This document shows positions 1 through 9,367 of a stretch of DNA of 64,000 nt, piece after piece (the first letter of the stretch is position 1; the number at the start of each line of letters is the position of its first letter). The notes beneath the pieces are model-generated. The model saw only the letters and a program-made list of their open reading frames with translations, had not been told where the DNA came from and ran no database searches. Origin of the DNA: Rasiella rasia. Its GTDB lineage: Bacteria; Bacteroidota; Bacteroidia; Flavobacteriales; Flavobacteriaceae. The position numbers were made by a program, and so were the translations under genes. The stretch lies in assembly GCF_011044175.1 (NCBI RefSeq), contig NZ_CP049057.1, forward strand, positions 1,441,501-1,505,500, given 5' to 3'.

Positions 1-39
1 TTGTTGTTTACGGTATTTTGTTCTTTTAGGTTGTAACAT
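1..39 (-). CDS. rplP: 50S ribosomal protein L16, N-terminal fragment cut by the window edge
   Basis: Reading the minus strand from the ATG at 37-39 gives MLQPKRTKYRKQQ, which matches the highly conserved start of bacterial L16 (MLQPKRTK). It follows rpsC after a 20-bp gap, the standard S10-operon position. Only 13 codons lie in the window. L16 is part of the large subunit near the A site and peptidyl-transferase centre (family knowledge). Confidence 0.9.
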   Translation of the reverse strand, partial: MLQPKRTKYRKQQ

Positions 40-59
40 TTGTTCTGTTCTTTAAAAAA

Positions 60-782
60 TTACTTTCTGTTACGACGTGGTTTGTTGTTTCCACCTCGTC
101 CAGAACCGCCTTTGCCACCTTTTTTGGCTAGGCCAACTAATGGAGAAAGCTCTCTTTTACCATATACTTCGCCTTTCATAATCCATACTTTAACACCCAA
201 TCTACCATAAGTAGTGTGTGCTTCAACTAAAGCATAATCTATATCGGCTCTAAAGGTTGATAGTGGAATACGTCCATCTTTGTACGACTCACTACGTGCC
301 ATTTCAGCACCATTTAGTCGCCCAGAGATTTGAATTTTTATTCCCTCAGCATTCATACGCATTGCAGCCGCAATTGCCATCTTGATTGCACGACGGTACG
401 AGATTCTATTCTCAATTTGTCTTGCAACACTACTACCAACTAGAAATGCATCTAATTCTGGTCGTTTGATTTCGTGAATGTTGATTTGAACCTCTTTTCC
501 AGTAATTTTCTTAAGCTCTTCTTTTAGCTTGTCTACTTCCTGACCACCTTTCCCGATAATAATACCAGGTCTTGCAGTAGTAATAGTAACGGTTACAAGC
601 TTAAGCGTACGCTCAATAATTACTCTAGACACACTTGCTTTACTTAAACGAGCATGGATGTATTTTCTAATCTTGTCGTCTTCGGCTAATTTATCACCGT
701 AGTCGTTACCTCCGTACCAGTTGGATTCCCATCCTCTAATGATACCTAAACGGTTCCCGATTGGATTTGTCTTCTGTCCCAT
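60..782 (-). CDS. rpsC: 30S ribosomal protein S3
   Basis: This 240-residue protein starts [13 protein letters not shown], the usual S3 N-terminus. It has the KH-domain loop GKGG at residues 77-80 and then the conserved S3 C-terminal domain. S3 sits at the mRNA entry channel of the small subunit. The last 20 residues are rich in Gly, Lys and Arg, an extension common in Bacteroidetes S3. It lies 6 bp after rplV and 20 bp before rplP, so it is co-transcribed with both. Confidence 0.98.
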   Translation of the reverse strand: MGQKTNPIGNRLGIIRGWESNWYGGNDYGDKLAEDDKIRKYIHARLSKASVSRVIIERTLKLVTVTITTARPGIIIGKGGQEVDKLKEELKKITGKEVQINIHEIKRPELDAFLVGSSVARQIENRISYRRAIKMAIAAAMRMNAEGIKIQISGRLNGAEMARSESYKDGRIPLSTFRADIDYALVEAHTTYGRLGVKVWIMKGEVYGKRELSPLVGLAKKGGKGGSGRGGNNKPRRNRK

Positions 783-788
783 TTAAAT

Positions 789-1196
789 TTAGCTTTGTGT
801 GTTATCGTTAGCTCCTAATACCAGTGTTACGTGGTTAGAGCGTTTTCTAATTCTGTGTGCGCGACCCTGTGGTGCTGGACGAAGTCTTTTTAACATCGTT
901 CCACCATCAACACGAATCTCCTTAATAAAAAGATCTGCATCTTCAATTGAAGCCTCTTCGTTTTTTGCTTGCCAATTTGCAATGGCAGACAACAATAGTT
1001 TTTCCAAACGTCCCGAAGCTTCTTTTTTGCTAAATCTTAAAATATTAAGCGCTGTATCTATCTTTTCACCACGCACTAGGTCTGCAACCAAACGCATTTT
1101 TCTTGGTGACGTAGGGCAATTGTTCAATTTGGCGAAGTACTGTGTCTTCTTTGCCTCTTTGATTTGCTCTGCTCTTTCTCTTTTACGAACTCCCAT
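789..1196 (-). CDS. rplV: 50S ribosomal protein L22
   Basis: This 135-residue protein has the L22 core [20 protein letters not shown] near residue 24 and the C-terminal hairpin with [19 protein letters not shown], which lines the peptide exit tunnel. It carries about 20 extra basic N-terminal residues ([17 protein letters not shown]) compared with the shortest L22 proteins. The gene lies between rpsS and rpsC with 6-bp gaps on each side. A 145-codon open frame on the other strand over this gene is only a shadow. Confidence 0.98.
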   Translation of the reverse strand: MGVRKRERAEQIKEAKKTQYFAKLNNCPTSPRKMRLVADLVRGEKIDTALNILRFSKKEASGRLEKLLLSAIANWQAKNEEASIEDADLFIKEIRVDGGTMLKRLRPAPQGRAHRIRKRSNHVTLVLGANDNTQS

Positions 1197-1202
1197 GGCC
1201 TA

Positions 1203-1481
1203 TTATTTTTTTCCTTTGTTTTTAGCACCTGCGTGACCACGGAATGATCGTGTAGGTGAAAATTCGCCTAATTTATGTCCTACCATATTTTCAGTTACAT
1301 ACACAGGAACAAATTGACGTCCGTTATGTACCGCAATGGTTTGTCCTACAAAATCTGGAGTAATCATAGAAGCACGAGACCAAGTCTTGATCACAGTCTT
1401 CTTATTAGACTCTACATTTTGCTGTACTTTCTTATCTAACTTGTAGTGAACGTACGGTCCTTTTTTTAATGATCTTGCCAT
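1203..1481 (-). CDS. rpsS: 30S ribosomal protein S19
   Basis: This 92-residue protein starts [15 protein letters not shown] and contains the typical S19 features [20 protein letters not shown] and the C-terminal [13 protein letters not shown]19 works with S13 in the head of the small subunit. It lies 3 bp after rplB and 6 bp before rplV, in the universal S10-operon order, so translation is probably coupled along this stretch. Confidence 0.98.
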   Translation of the reverse strand: MARSLKKGPYVHYKLDKKVQQNVESNKKTVIKTWSRASMITPDFVGQTIAVHNGRQFVPVYVTENMVGHKLGEFSPTRSFRGHAGAKNKGKK

Positions 1482-1484
1482 AGC

Positions 1485-2309
1485 TTATTTCTTTCTACGT
1501 TCGATTATATACTTATTACTAGCCTTAGTCTTAGAACGGGTTTTGTATCCTTTTGCAGGAATACCGTTTCTAGAACGCGGGTGACCTCCAGAAGATTTCC
1601 CTTCACCACCACCCATTGGGTGATCTACTGGGTTCATCACTACTGGTCTTGTACGCGGACGACGACCTAGCCATCTTGATCTACCTGCTTTACCTCCAAC
1701 TAACAACTGATGATCACTGTTACTTACAGCACCAATGGTAGCCATACATGTAACTAAAATCAATCTCGTTTCACCAGAAGGTAATTTAACAGTAGCATAC
1801 TTTCCATCTCGAGCCATTAACTGAGCAAAAGCACCAGCACTACGTGCCATAACAGCACCTTGACCAGGACGTAATTCTATACAAGAAATGATTGTACCTA
1901 AAGGTATATTTGCGAGGGTCATTGCATTACCAATCTCTGGAGCAACTTGCTCACCAGAAACGATATTCTGCCCTACTTGAAGTCCATTCTGAGCAATCAC
2001 ATACCTTTTTTCACCATCTTGGTAATTTACCAATGCAATAAAAGCGGTACGGTTTGGATCGTATTCAATCGAGGCAACAGTGGCTGGAACACCTTGCTTG
2101 TCGCGCTTAAAATCGATAATTCTGTAACGTTGTTTATGACCACCACCTATGTAGCGCATGGTCATTCTTCCTTGACTGTTTCTACCACCAGAACGTTTTT
2201 TCGGAGCTAATAAACTTTTCTCCGGCTTATCAGTTGTAATGGCGTCATAACCATTTACAACTCTAAAACGCTGTCCTGGGGTGATAGGTTTTAATTTTCT
2301 TACTGACAT
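1485..2309 (-). CDS. rplB: 50S ribosomal protein L2
   Basis: This 274-residue protein is the normal L2 length. It has the OB/SH3 core ([15 protein letters not shown] near residue 55) and the C-terminal segment [20 protein letters not shown]. The His in that segment is important for the peptidyl-transferase centre in the family. It follows rplW and precedes rpsS by 3 bp. Confidence 0.98.
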   Translation of the reverse strand: MSVRKLKPITPGQRFRVVNGYDAITTDKPEKSLLAPKKRSGGRNSQGRMTMRYIGGGHKQRYRIIDFKRDKQGVPATVASIEYDPNRTAFIALVNYQDGEKRYVIAQNGLQVGQNIVSGEQVAPEIGNAMTLANIPLGTIISCIELRPGQGAVMARSAGAFAQLMARDGKYATVKLPSGETRLILVTCMATIGAVSNSDHQLLVGGKAGRSRWLGRRPRTRPVVMNPVDHPMGGGEGKSSGGHPRSRNGIPAKGYKTRSKTKASNKYIIERRKK

Positions 2310-2336
2310 TTTTGTCTAATTTATTGCAAGCTAAGC

Positions 2337-2627
2337 TTACAAATTGTTGTAAAAATCTATTGTATCACCTTCCGCCACCTGTACAATTGCCTTTTTCAAA
2401 GCGTTTGTTTTACCAGTTTGGATTCCCGTTTTCGTATGACGAACACGTCGATCTGGGCGGACATTCATTGTGCGAACTTTTTCAACAGAAACTCCGTAAG
2501 TGGCTTCCACCGCTTTCTTGATTTCTACCTTATTCGCCTTTGGGTTTACCACAAAACCATATCGGTTATTTAATTCCGCATCTGCTGTGGCTTTTTCCGT
2601 AATAATAGGTTTTATTAAGATATTCAT
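2337..2627 (-). CDS. rplW: 50S ribosomal protein L23
   Basis: This 96-residue protein starts MNILIKPIITEKATADAE, the L23 signature (I-x-P-x-x-T-E-K). It then has the internal pattern VNPKANKVEIKKAVEATYGV. L23 sits at the exit-tunnel rim and contacts trigger factor and SRP in characterised bacteria. It lies 7 bp after rplD and 27 bp before rplB. Confidence 0.97.
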   Translation of the reverse strand: MNILIKPIITEKATADAELNNRYGFVVNPKANKVEIKKAVEATYGVSVEKVRTMNVRPDRRVRHTKTGIQTGKTNALKKAIVQVAEGDTIDFYNNL

Positions 2628-2634
2628 CTTGCTT

Positions 2635-3264
2635 CTATTTACTTAAATTCGTATTTATTCCTTCCAAAGAACCTTCAAACAGCACAACACTGTTTGCATT
2701 CATAATTTTGTAAGTACTTAATTCTGAGTTACTTATAACCTCTGTACCTTTCAAATTGCGAGACGACAAATATACGTTATTATTTGACTCTCCCAACACA
2801 AACAAAGATTTTTTGTTTTCAAGTCCTAAGTTCTTTAAAACTGAAGTGAAATTCTTTGTTTTTGGCGCATCAAAACTTAAATCTTCAACCACTACAATTG
2901 CCTTGTCATTTGCCTTTACAGTAAGGGCAGATTTACGAGCCAAACGCTTTAGGTTTTTATTTAATTTGAATGAATAGCTTCTTGGTCTAGGTCCGAACAT
3001 ACGTCCACCACCTTTAAAAACACCAGACTTGATGCTACCCGCACGGGCAGTACCAGTTCCTTTTTGTTTTTTGATCTTTCTAGTTGAACCAGCAATCTCA
3101 GCACGCTCCTTTGCTTTATGCGTTCCTTGACGTTGATTTGCCAAGTACTGCTTTACATCAAGGTACATTGCGTGATTATTAGGCTCAATACCAAACACAT
3201 CGTTAGAAAGTTCAACCTTTCTACCTGTGTCTTTTCCGTTTACATCTAATACAGCTACCTTCAT
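2635..3264 (-). CDS. rplD: 50S ribosomal protein L4
   Basis: This 209-residue protein has the L4 tunnel loop [19 protein letters not shown] followed by [19 protein letters not shown]. Its start overlaps the stop of rplC by one base (TAATG), which favours translational coupling. In E. coli L4 represses its own operon. Whether that applies here is unknown, but see the hairpins upstream of rplC. Confidence 0.98.
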   Translation of the reverse strand: MKVAVLDVNGKDTGRKVELSNDVFGIEPNNHAMYLDVKQYLANQRQGTHKAKERAEIAGSTRKIKKQKGTGTARAGSIKSGVFKGGGRMFGPRPRSYSFKLNKNLKRLARKSALTVKANDKAIVVVEDLSFDAPKTKNFTSVLKNLGLENKKSLFVLGESNNNVYLSSRNLKGTEVISNSELSTYKIMNANSVVLFEGSLEGINTNLSK

Positions 3265-3875
3265 TATTTCTGAATCATTACGTAAGCGTTTTTGTGACCT
3301 GGCACACAGCCTTTCACAACAAGTAGGTTCTTTTCAGCAACTACTTTTAACACTCTCAAGTTTTGTACTTTCACCTTTTCGTTCCCCATTTGACCTGCCA
3401 TACGCATACCCTTGAATACTCTCGCAGGATACGATGCAGCTCCAATAGAACCTGGTGCTCTTAATCGGTTGTGCTGACCGTGGGTCGCTTGACCAACACC
3501 GGCAAAACCGTGACGCTTTACTACCCCTTGAAACCCTTTTCCTTTGCTTGTTCCTGAAACATCCACGAACTCACCTTCTTCAAAGTGCTCTACAGTAATA
3601 GTATCACCTAATTTATACTCCTCTTCAAATCCTTGGAATTCGGCGACTTTGCGTTTTGCAACTGTTCCTGCTTTCTTGGCATGGCCTTCGGCAGCTTTAT
3701 TTGCAGTCTTCTTGTCATCGAAACCAAGTTGAAGAGCTTCATACCCGTCAACCTCTTCGGTTCTGACTTGGGTAACAACACAGGGTCCTGCTTCAATAAC
3801 GGTGCATGGCATATTCTTACCATTCTCGTCAAAGATGCTGGTCATCCCTATCTTTCTTCCAATTAACCCAGACAT
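3264..3875 (-). CDS. rplC: 50S ribosomal protein L3
   Basis: This 203-residue protein starts [15 protein letters not shown] and contains the L3 core [17 protein letters not shown] and [19 protein letters not shown]3 helps assemble the large subunit near the peptidyl-transferase centre. A 161-bp gap separates it from rpsJ. That is the longest gap inside the operon and it holds two hairpins, so this is the likeliest point of internal control. Confidence 0.98.
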   Translation of the reverse strand: MSGLIGRKIGMTSIFDENGKNMPCTVIEAGPCVVTQVRTEEVDGYEALQLGFDDKKTANKAAEGHAKKAGTVAKRKVAEFQGFEEEYKLGDTITVEHFEEGEFVDVSGTSKGKGFQGVVKRHGFAGVGQATHGQHNRLRAPGSIGAASYPARVFKGMRMAGQMGNEKVKVQNLRVLKVVAEKNLLVVKGCVPGHKNAYVMIQK

Positions 3876-3936
3876 ATTTATCTATTTATTTATTAATACT
3901 TCGCCGATTCTCGGCATTATTCTTATTCAAACCAAA

Positions 3937-4030
3937 CGGGGTCAAAATAAATTCGACCCCGAATGTTATTTTGTTTACCGCTTTTCCCTTGCTTACAAGC
4001 TTAGGACATGTCTTCCGAATTTATTCGGAA
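3937..4030 (-). promoter_or_regulatory. Two hairpins in the rpsJ-rplC intergenic gap
   Basis: The 161-bp gap holds two perfect 7-bp stems: CGGGGTC at 3937-3943 with GACCCCG at 3955-3961, and TTCCGAA at 4013-4019 with TTCGGAA at 4024-4030. Neither has a run of six T on the minus strand, so they are not typical terminators. They could be an attenuator, a ribosomal-protein binding site or an RNA-processing site. I see no recognised leader family. Confidence 0.45.
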
Positions 4031-4036
4031 ATATTC

Positions 4037-4342
4037 TTATACCTTGATCTCTACCTCTACACCACTTGGCAACTCTAATTTCATTAGAGCGTCAATTGTT
4101 TTTGAAGAAGAGCTGTAGATATCCAAAAGTCTCTTATAAGAACTTAATTGAAATTGCTCTCTACTCTTCTTATTTACGTGCGGTGAACGCAATACAGTAA
4201 ATATCTTTTTATGTGTAGGTAGTGGGATTGGCCCAGTTACCACAGCACCGGTACTTTTTACAGTTTTAACGATTTTTTCAGCAGATTTGTCCACTAAACT
4301 ATGATCGTACGATTTTAATTTAATTCTTATTTTTTGACTCAT
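4037..4342 (-). CDS. rpsJ: 30S ribosomal protein S10
   Basis: This 101-residue protein starts [14 protein letters not shown] and has the S10 pattern [31 protein letters not shown]. Besides its ribosomal role in the head of the 30S subunit, S10 is NusE of transcription antitermination complexes (family knowledge). It lies 10 bp after fusA, which joins the str and S10 operons with no tuf gene between them. Confidence 0.98.
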   Translation of the reverse strand: MSQKIRIKLKSYDHSLVDKSAEKIVKTVKSTGAVVTGPIPLPTHKKIFTVLRSPHVNKKSREQFQLSSYKRLLDIYSSSSKTIDALMKLELPSGVEVEIKV

Positions 4343-4352
4343 TGCTGAAATA

Positions 4353-6485
4353 TTAAGCGTTAGCGGTTCCTCTTGCTGCAGCGATTACTTCTTCTGAAAT
4401 ATTAGAAGGAGTTTCTGCATAATGTGAAAATTCCATTGTTGATGTAGCACGACCTGATGAAAGCGTACGTAACGTAGTTACATATCCGAACATTTCAGAA
4501 AGTGGCACCGTAGCTTTTACAGTTTTAGCACCAGCTCTATCACCCATGTCACTTACTTGTCCACGACGACGATTTAAATCTCCTACTATATCACCCATAT
4601 TTTCTTCAGGAGTAATTACCTCAAGTTTCATAATAGGCTCCATAATTACCGCTTTCGCAGCTTTCGCAGCATTTTTAAATCCAAGTTTTGCAGCAAGTTC
4701 AAACGAAAGTTGATCTGAATCGACATCGTGGTAAGAACCATCTGTCAATGTTACTTTCATAGAATCTACTTCATATCCAGCTAACGGTCCATTCACCATC
4801 GCCATTTTAAATCCTTTTTCTACTGAAGGGATAAATTCTTTAGGAACATTACCACCTTTAATAGCAGATTCAAAAATTAATCCTTCAGCTCCTTCTTCTG
4901 CTGGCTCTAAAGTAAATACGATATCAGCAAATTTACCACGACCACCAGATTGCTTTTTGTAAACCTCTCTGTGATCTGCTTTTCTTGTAATAGCTTCTTT
5001 GTACTCTACTTGTGGCTGTCCTTGGTTTACTTCTACCTTAAACTCACGTCGTAAACGATCTACAATAATATCTAAGTGAAGCTCACCCATTCCAGAAATA
5101 ATAGTCTGTCCTGAAGCTTCGTCTGTACGCACTGTAAACGTTGGATCCTCTTCAGCAAGTTTCCCTAAAGCCATTCCTAATTTATCTACATCGGCTTTCG
5201 TCTTAGGCTCTACCGCAATACCAATTACTGGGTCTGGGAAATCCATAGACTCTAAAACAATCGGGTGCTTTTCATCAGACATAGTATCACCTGTCTTGAT
5301 GTCTTTAAAACCAACAGCTGCTCCAATATCTCCTGCTTCGATATAATCAATAGCATTTTGTTTATTAGAGTGCATTTGATAGATACGTGAGATACGTTCT
5401 TTTTTACCTGAACGGTTGTTCAAAATATAAGAACCTGCATCTAAACGACCAGAGTACGCACGGAAAAATGCTAAACGACCTACAAAAGGATCTGTTGCAA
5501 TTTTAAAAGCCAAGGCTGCAAATGGAGCAGACACGTCTGGCTTTCTAATTTCTTCTTTTTCTGTATCTGGATTCACACCAACAATACCTTCTTTATCTAC
5601 TGGAGAAGGCAAGTAACGACAAACTGCATCTAACAAAAACTGAACACCTTTGTTTTTAAACGCAGATCCACAAATCATCGGAATGATAGCCATATCCATA
5701 ACAGCAGCGCGAAGTGCAGCGTGCACTTCATCTTCAGTTATAGAATCTTCATCTTCCATGAATTTTTCAAGTAGGTTCTCATCGTAACTAGCAACCTCTT
5801 CGATAAGCAATGCTCTATACTTACGAGCCTCTGCTTTTAACTCTTCTGGAATTTCGATTACATCAAAAGTAGACCCCTGTGTTTCATCATGCCAAACTAT
5901 TGCACGGTTCTTCACAAGATCAATAATTCCTTTAAAGTCCATTTCATCACCAATGTTCAATACAATTGGCACTGCATTAGACTTCAACATATCTTTTACT
6001 TGCTGACAAACTGCCAAGAAATTAGATCCTTGACGGTCCATTTTGTTTACAAAACCAATACGTGGCACTTTATAATTGTCTGCAAGTCTCCAGTTTGTTT
6101 CAGATTGTGGCTCAACACCATCTACAGCACTAAACAAGAACACCAACCCATCTAAAACACGTAGCGAACGGTTTACTTCAACAGTAAAATCTACGTGACC
6201 AGGAGTGTCAATAATATTAAAATGGTAATCTTTTGTTTCTGGTGTAGGCTCTGCATTTTCTAATGGAAACTTCCAAGTACAAGTAGTAGCAGCCGAAGTA
6301 ATTGTAATACCTCGCTCCTGCTCTTGCTCCATCCAGTCCATCGTTGCTGCACCATCGTGAACTTCACCAATTTTGTGACTCACTCCAGTATAGTAAAGAA
6401 TACGCTCTGTAGTTGTGGTTTTACCTGCATCAATATGCGCAGCAATCCCTATATTTCTTGTAAATTTTAAATCTCTTTGTGCCAT
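4353..6485 (-). CDS. fusA: Elongation factor G
   Basis: This 710-residue translational GTPase moves tRNA and mRNA through the ribosome. The G domain has the P-loop AHIDAGKT at residues 16-23, DTPGH and NKMD. Domains II to V follow, with [14 protein letters not shown] in domain III and ERGITITSA in switch I. The length is normal. It lies 5 bp after rpsG in the str operon. Confidence 0.98.
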   Translation of the reverse strand: MAQRDLKFTRNIGIAAHIDAGKTTTTERILYYTGVSHKIGEVHDGAATMDWMEQEQERGITITSAATTCTWKFPLENAEPTPETKDYHFNIIDTPGHVDFTVEVNRSLRVLDGLVFLFSAVDGVEPQSETNWRLADNYKVPRIGFVNKMDRQGSNFLAVCQQVKDMLKSNAVPIVLNIGDEMDFKGIIDLVKNRAIVWHDETQGSTFDVIEIPEELKAEARKYRALLIEEVASYDENLLEKFMEDEDSITEDEVHAALRAAVMDMAIIPMICGSAFKNKGVQFLLDAVCRYLPSPVDKEGIVGVNPDTEKEEIRKPDVSAPFAALAFKIATDPFVGRLAFFRAYSGRLDAGSYILNNRSGKKERISRIYQMHSNKQNAIDYIEAGDIGAAVGFKDIKTGDTMSDEKHPIVLESMDFPDPVIGIAVEPKTKADVDKLGMALGKLAEEDPTFTVRTDEASGQTIISGMGELHLDIIVDRLRREFKVEVNQGQPQVEYKEAITRKADHREVYKKQSGGRGKFADIVFTLEPAEEGAEGLIFESAIKGGNVPKEFIPSVEKGFKMAMVNGPLAGYEVDSMKVTLTDGSYHDVDSDQLSFELAAKLGFKNAAKAAKAVIMEPIMKLEVITPEENMGDIVGDLNRRRGQVSDMGDRAGAKTVKATVPLSEMFGYVTTLRTLSSGRATSTMEFSHYAETPSNISEEVIAAARGTANA

Positions 6486-6490
6486 TTCTA

Positions 6491-6967
6491 TTAGAATCTA
6501 AAGTGTGAGAATGCCTTATTTGCTTCAGCCATTTTATGCGTATCAGTACGCTTTTTAACTGCAGCTCCTTCTTCTTTGGCTGCAGCAAGAATTTCTGAAG
6601 CCAATTTTTGGGCCATTGATTTTTCGTTACGCTTTCTAGCAAACCCAATCAACCACTTCATAGCGGTAGATATCTTACGGTCTGCACGAATTTGCATAGG
6701 TATTTGAAAGGTAGCACCACCAACTCGGCGGCTACGCACTTCAACGTGAGGCATTACATTAGAAAGGGCATCTTTCCAAAGTTCTAAACCTGTTTTCTCG
6801 TCGTCTGTTTTTTTCTCTTCTACGATATCTATTGCATCGTAAAAAACTTTAAAAGCCACCGATTTTTTTCCGTCCCACATCATGTTATTAACAAAACGTG
6901 TTACCAATTGGTCGTTAAACCTTGGATCCGGTAAAAGCGGTCTTTTCTTGGCTGCTCTTTTTCTCAT
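6491..6967 (-). CDS. rpsG: 30S ribosomal protein S7
   Basis: This 158-residue protein has the S7 motifs [33 protein letters not shown] and the C-terminal [21 protein letters not shown]7 is a primary binder of the 3' domain of 16S rRNA at the E site. It lies between rpsL (25-bp gap) and fusA (5-bp gap). Confidence 0.98.
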   Translation of the reverse strand: MRKRAAKKRPLLPDPRFNDQLVTRFVNNMMWDGKKSVAFKVFYDAIDIVEEKKTDDEKTGLELWKDALSNVMPHVEVRSRRVGGATFQIPMQIRADRKISTAMKWLIGFARKRNEKSMAQKLASEILAAAKEEGAAVKKRTDTHKMAEANKAFSHFRF

Positions 6968-6992
6968 TTCTTCGTTTTAAAACTGTTTAAAA

Positions 6993-7367
6993 TTACTTCT
7001 TAGGGCGTTTTGCACCGTATTTAGATCTACGTTGTGTTCTTCCTGCAACACCAGCGGTGTCTAAGGCTCCACGAACGATATGATATCTAACTCCCGGTAA
7101 ATCTTTTACCCTTCCGCCTCTAACCAATACTATCGAGTGCTCTTGTAGGTTGTGTCCCTCACCTCCGATGTAAGCGTTTACCTCTTTACCATTTGTTAAC
7201 CTAACACGAGCAACTTTACGCATTGCAGAGTTTGGTTTTTTTGGTGTAGTGGTATATACACGCGTACACACACCGCGGCGTTGCGGGCACGAATCTAAAG
7301 CAGCCGATTTACTCTTCTTGGTTATTTTGGCTCTTCCTTTACGTACTAATTGTGAAATAGTTGGCAT
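6993..7367 (-). CDS. rpsL: 30S ribosomal protein S12
   Basis: This 124-residue decoding-centre protein is the first gene of the str/S10 transcription unit. It has [20 protein letters not shown] and [13 protein letters not shown]. Lys43 and Lys88, the positions where changes give streptomycin resistance in other bacteria, are both unaltered, so the sequence is the wild-type form. Confidence 0.98.
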   Translation of the reverse strand: MPTISQLVRKGRAKITKKSKSAALDSCPQRRGVCTRVYTTTPKKPNSAMRKVARVRLTNGKEVNAYIGGEGHNLQEHSIVLVRGGRVKDLPGVRYHIVRGALDTAGVAGRTQRRSKYGAKRPKK

Positions 7368-7421
7368 AAAATCCTTGTTATACTTAAATTAATGATATAA
7401 TTTCCCCACTATAAGGGGGCG

Positions 7422-7451
7422 CAAAGGTAGAATTTTTATTTGATTTATCAA
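7422..7451 (-). promoter_or_regulatory. Promoter of the str/S10 operon
   Basis: On the minus strand TTG at 7449-7451 is followed after exactly 19 bp by TACCTTTG at 7422-7429. This is a full match to the Bacteroidetes -33/-7 consensus TTG-N19-TAnnTTTG. Transcription would begin near 7417, giving a leader of about 50 nt. That leader starts in a short C-rich/G-rich hairpin (7404-7419). Confidence 0.75.
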
Positions 7452-7471
7452 ACCCCATCTTATTAATTTTA
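7440..7471 (+). promoter_or_regulatory. Probable promoter of the Omp85-type gene
   Basis: TTG at 7440-7442 and TAATTTTA at 7464-7471 are separated by 21 bp. The -7 element has one mismatch (last A for G). It overlaps the divergent str promoter. The predicted start of transcription is about 25-30 nt before the short leader ORF at 7503. Confidence 0.35.
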
Positions 7472-7502
7472 CAAACCTTTTTAATAACCGATCATTTCGT
7501 AT

Positions 7503-7556
7503 ATGAAAAATGCTTCTGAAACGTTAGATTTACACGCGAAAAACGAAGATTCTTGA
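7503..7556 (+). other. 17-codon leader ORF overlapping the next gene's start
   Basis: ATG at 7503 opens MKNASETLDLHAKNEDS and stops at TGA 7554-7556. That stop overlaps the TTG start of the following gene (7553) in the tetranucleotide TTGA. This is the classic layout for translational coupling and could help ribosomes use a TTG start. It could also be chance, because the peptide shows no family resemblance. Confidence 0.35.
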
Positions 7557-9247
7557 AGCAAATTTTATACATATTTTTATACCTTAATATATATACACTA
7601 TTCCATCAAGGAATTTTTGCACAGCAACTTTACCTAAAATTTGAAGCAGAAAAAACCATTTCTCAATCGTTACGCGACAGCCTTGCTTCGGAAAATTCCT
7701 TTGTAGATTATCTGTCTCTTAAAAAAGAAGTAGACACCACGGCAGTAAAACTACAACGCTTTGGATATCTGCAAGCCAACTTAGAGCAGCTTTCGAAATT
7801 AAACGACAGCACCTATTTAGCTACCTACTATTTCGGAAAGAAATTTAATTACATTAAAGTTTATTACGATACATCTAGTTTCAGCAAAAAAGAGTTGCAA
7901 CAAATTTCCGAAGAAGTAACAGACAATTATTTCATTTTAAATTTTGAAACCGCAGAGTTAGCACTTCAAAAACTCAATGCAATACAAACAGAAACCGGAA
8001 ATGCTTTTGCTAGACTTCGCTTACAGAACATAGAAATACAAAACAATTATCTCTCAGCACAACTTGGTACCGAAGGGAATGTTACCCGAACTCTAGATTC
8101 GATTGTCATCAAAGGCTACGACAAATTCCCTAGATCGTATCTTAAATATTTTGCCGGCATAAGAAAAGGCAAACCTTTCAGCAAAAAAAAATTATTGCTG
8201 CAAAACGCGATTATAGATAATTTAGGTTTTGCAAAAAGCACAAAGGCCCCAGAAGTACTTTTTAGAGAAGAAACTACTACCGCCTACTTTTATCTAGAAA
8301 AACAGAACAACAATTTGTTTGATGGTATTTTAGGTTTTGCCACCGACGAGACAACACAGCGATTACAACTAAACGGGTATATCAACTTAGAACTAAACAA
8401 CAACTTAAATTTTGGAGAACAGTTTATAATAAACTACAAGGCAGATGGCGACGAACAACAAAATTTTAGAGCAAAAGTCACCATGCCTTATTTACTGAAG
8501 TCTCCATTTGGAGTAGGATTAGAATTAAAAATTTTTAAACGAGATAGTACCTTTGTAACCACAGAGCAAATGGCACAAGTAAGTTATCAGCTAAATCCAG
8601 TCTCAACAGTCTACGCTGGATACAAAGGTTATGAAAGCAGCAATCTTTTAGATGAGGCATTAGCAGGGAGCGCCATTGAAGATTACCAATCTAAGTTTGC
8701 GATTGTAGGGGGCAGCGTTGTACTACGACAAGAGTCAGCATTATTTCCAAAAAAGACTGAAATCCTATTACAGACAGAGATTGGAGAACGCACCCGTCTA
8801 GACATTTCTGAGAACCAGACAAGAGCTACCTTATTAATAAACCATATTTTTAACTTAAACAGTAATAACGCAGTATATTTACAAAACAGCACAAGCTCTT
8901 TATTTAGCGACACTTATTTAACCAACGAGCTATTTCGGTTTGGAGGAATAAACAGCATTCGTGGATTTAATGAAAACAGTATAGATGCTTCGCTATTTTC
9001 GGTACTCAACACAGAGTACCGATATATTTTAGATCAGGGCTTATATTTACACAGCATCATTGATTTAGGTTATTTCGAAAACAGTATATTAGCGGTTAAA
9101 GAAAAATTGTACAGTTTTGGAATTGGCTTAGGATTGCAAACAAAGGGAGGCCTACTTCGCTTTAACGTTGCAAATGGGAATTCTGAAAATCAAGAATTTA
9201 GGTTTTCGAATACAAAAATACACCTGAGCCTGACTTCCAAATTTTAA
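7553..9247 (+). CDS. Omp85-superfamily outer-membrane barrel protein
   Basis: This is a 564-residue protein with a signal peptide (about 1-23, ending IFAQ). A periplasmic part of roughly 180-230 residues looks POTRA-like, and a C-terminal beta-barrel follows. The Omp85 hallmark loop is present as GGINSIRGFNENS, with Arg470-Gly471-Phe472. It resembles BamA/TamA-type surface antigens but is shorter than BamA. It probably inserts or exports outer-membrane proteins or lipids, but the substrate is unknown. TTG is the only start that keeps the signal peptide: the frame is closed by TGA at 7517 and has no ATG or GTG before residue 1. It lies alone before the susC promoter. Confidence 0.75.
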   Translation: MKQILYIFLYLNIYTLFHQGIFAQQLYLKFEAEKTISQSLRDSLASENSFVDYLSLKKEVDTTAVKLQRFGYLQANLEQLSKLNDSTYLATYYFGKKFNYIKVYYDTSSFSKKELQQISEEVTDNYFILNFETAELALQKLNAIQTETGNAFARLRLQNIEIQNNYLSAQLGTEGNVTRTLDSIVIKGYDKFPRSYLKYFAGIRKGKPFSKKKLLLQNAIIDNLGFAKSTKAPEVLFREETTTAYFYLEKQNNNLFDGILGFATDETTQRLQLNGYINLELNNNLNFGEQFIINYKADGDEQQNFRAKVTMPYLLKSPFGVGLELKIFKRDSTFVTTEQMAQVSYQLNPVSTVYAGYKGYESSNLLDEALAGSAIEDYQSKFAIVGGSVVLRQESALFPKKTEILLQTEIGERTRLDISENQTRATLLINHIFNLNSNNAVYLQNSTSSLFSDTYLTNELFRFGGINSIRGFNENSIDASLFSVLNTEYRYILDQGLYLHSIIDLGYFENSILAVKEKLYSFGIGLGLQTKGGLLRFNVANGNSENQEFRFSNTKIHLSLTSKF

Positions 9248-9308
9248 GTAATGCTAACAATAGCTTAACAAACAGATTAAAAAAAAACCAAATTTTAAGT
9301 TTAAAAAG

Positions 9309-9339
9309 TTGTGTAATTAACTTTTTATTGTGATTTTTG
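9309..9339 (+). promoter_or_regulatory. Probable susC promoter
   Basis: TTG at 9309-9311, 20 bp, then GATTTTTG at 9332-9339, which has one mismatch to TAnnTTTG. This leaves a leader of about 25 nt before the ATG at 9368. Confidence 0.45.
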
Positions 9340-9367
9340 GCATTGGCTAATTCAAATAAATTATAAA

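Noticed and set aside
799-1236. 145-codon plus-strand open frame across rplV
   Set aside because: It lies entirely over rplV and the adjacent rpsS end, has no family features, and follows from the codon pattern of the real gene on the other strand.
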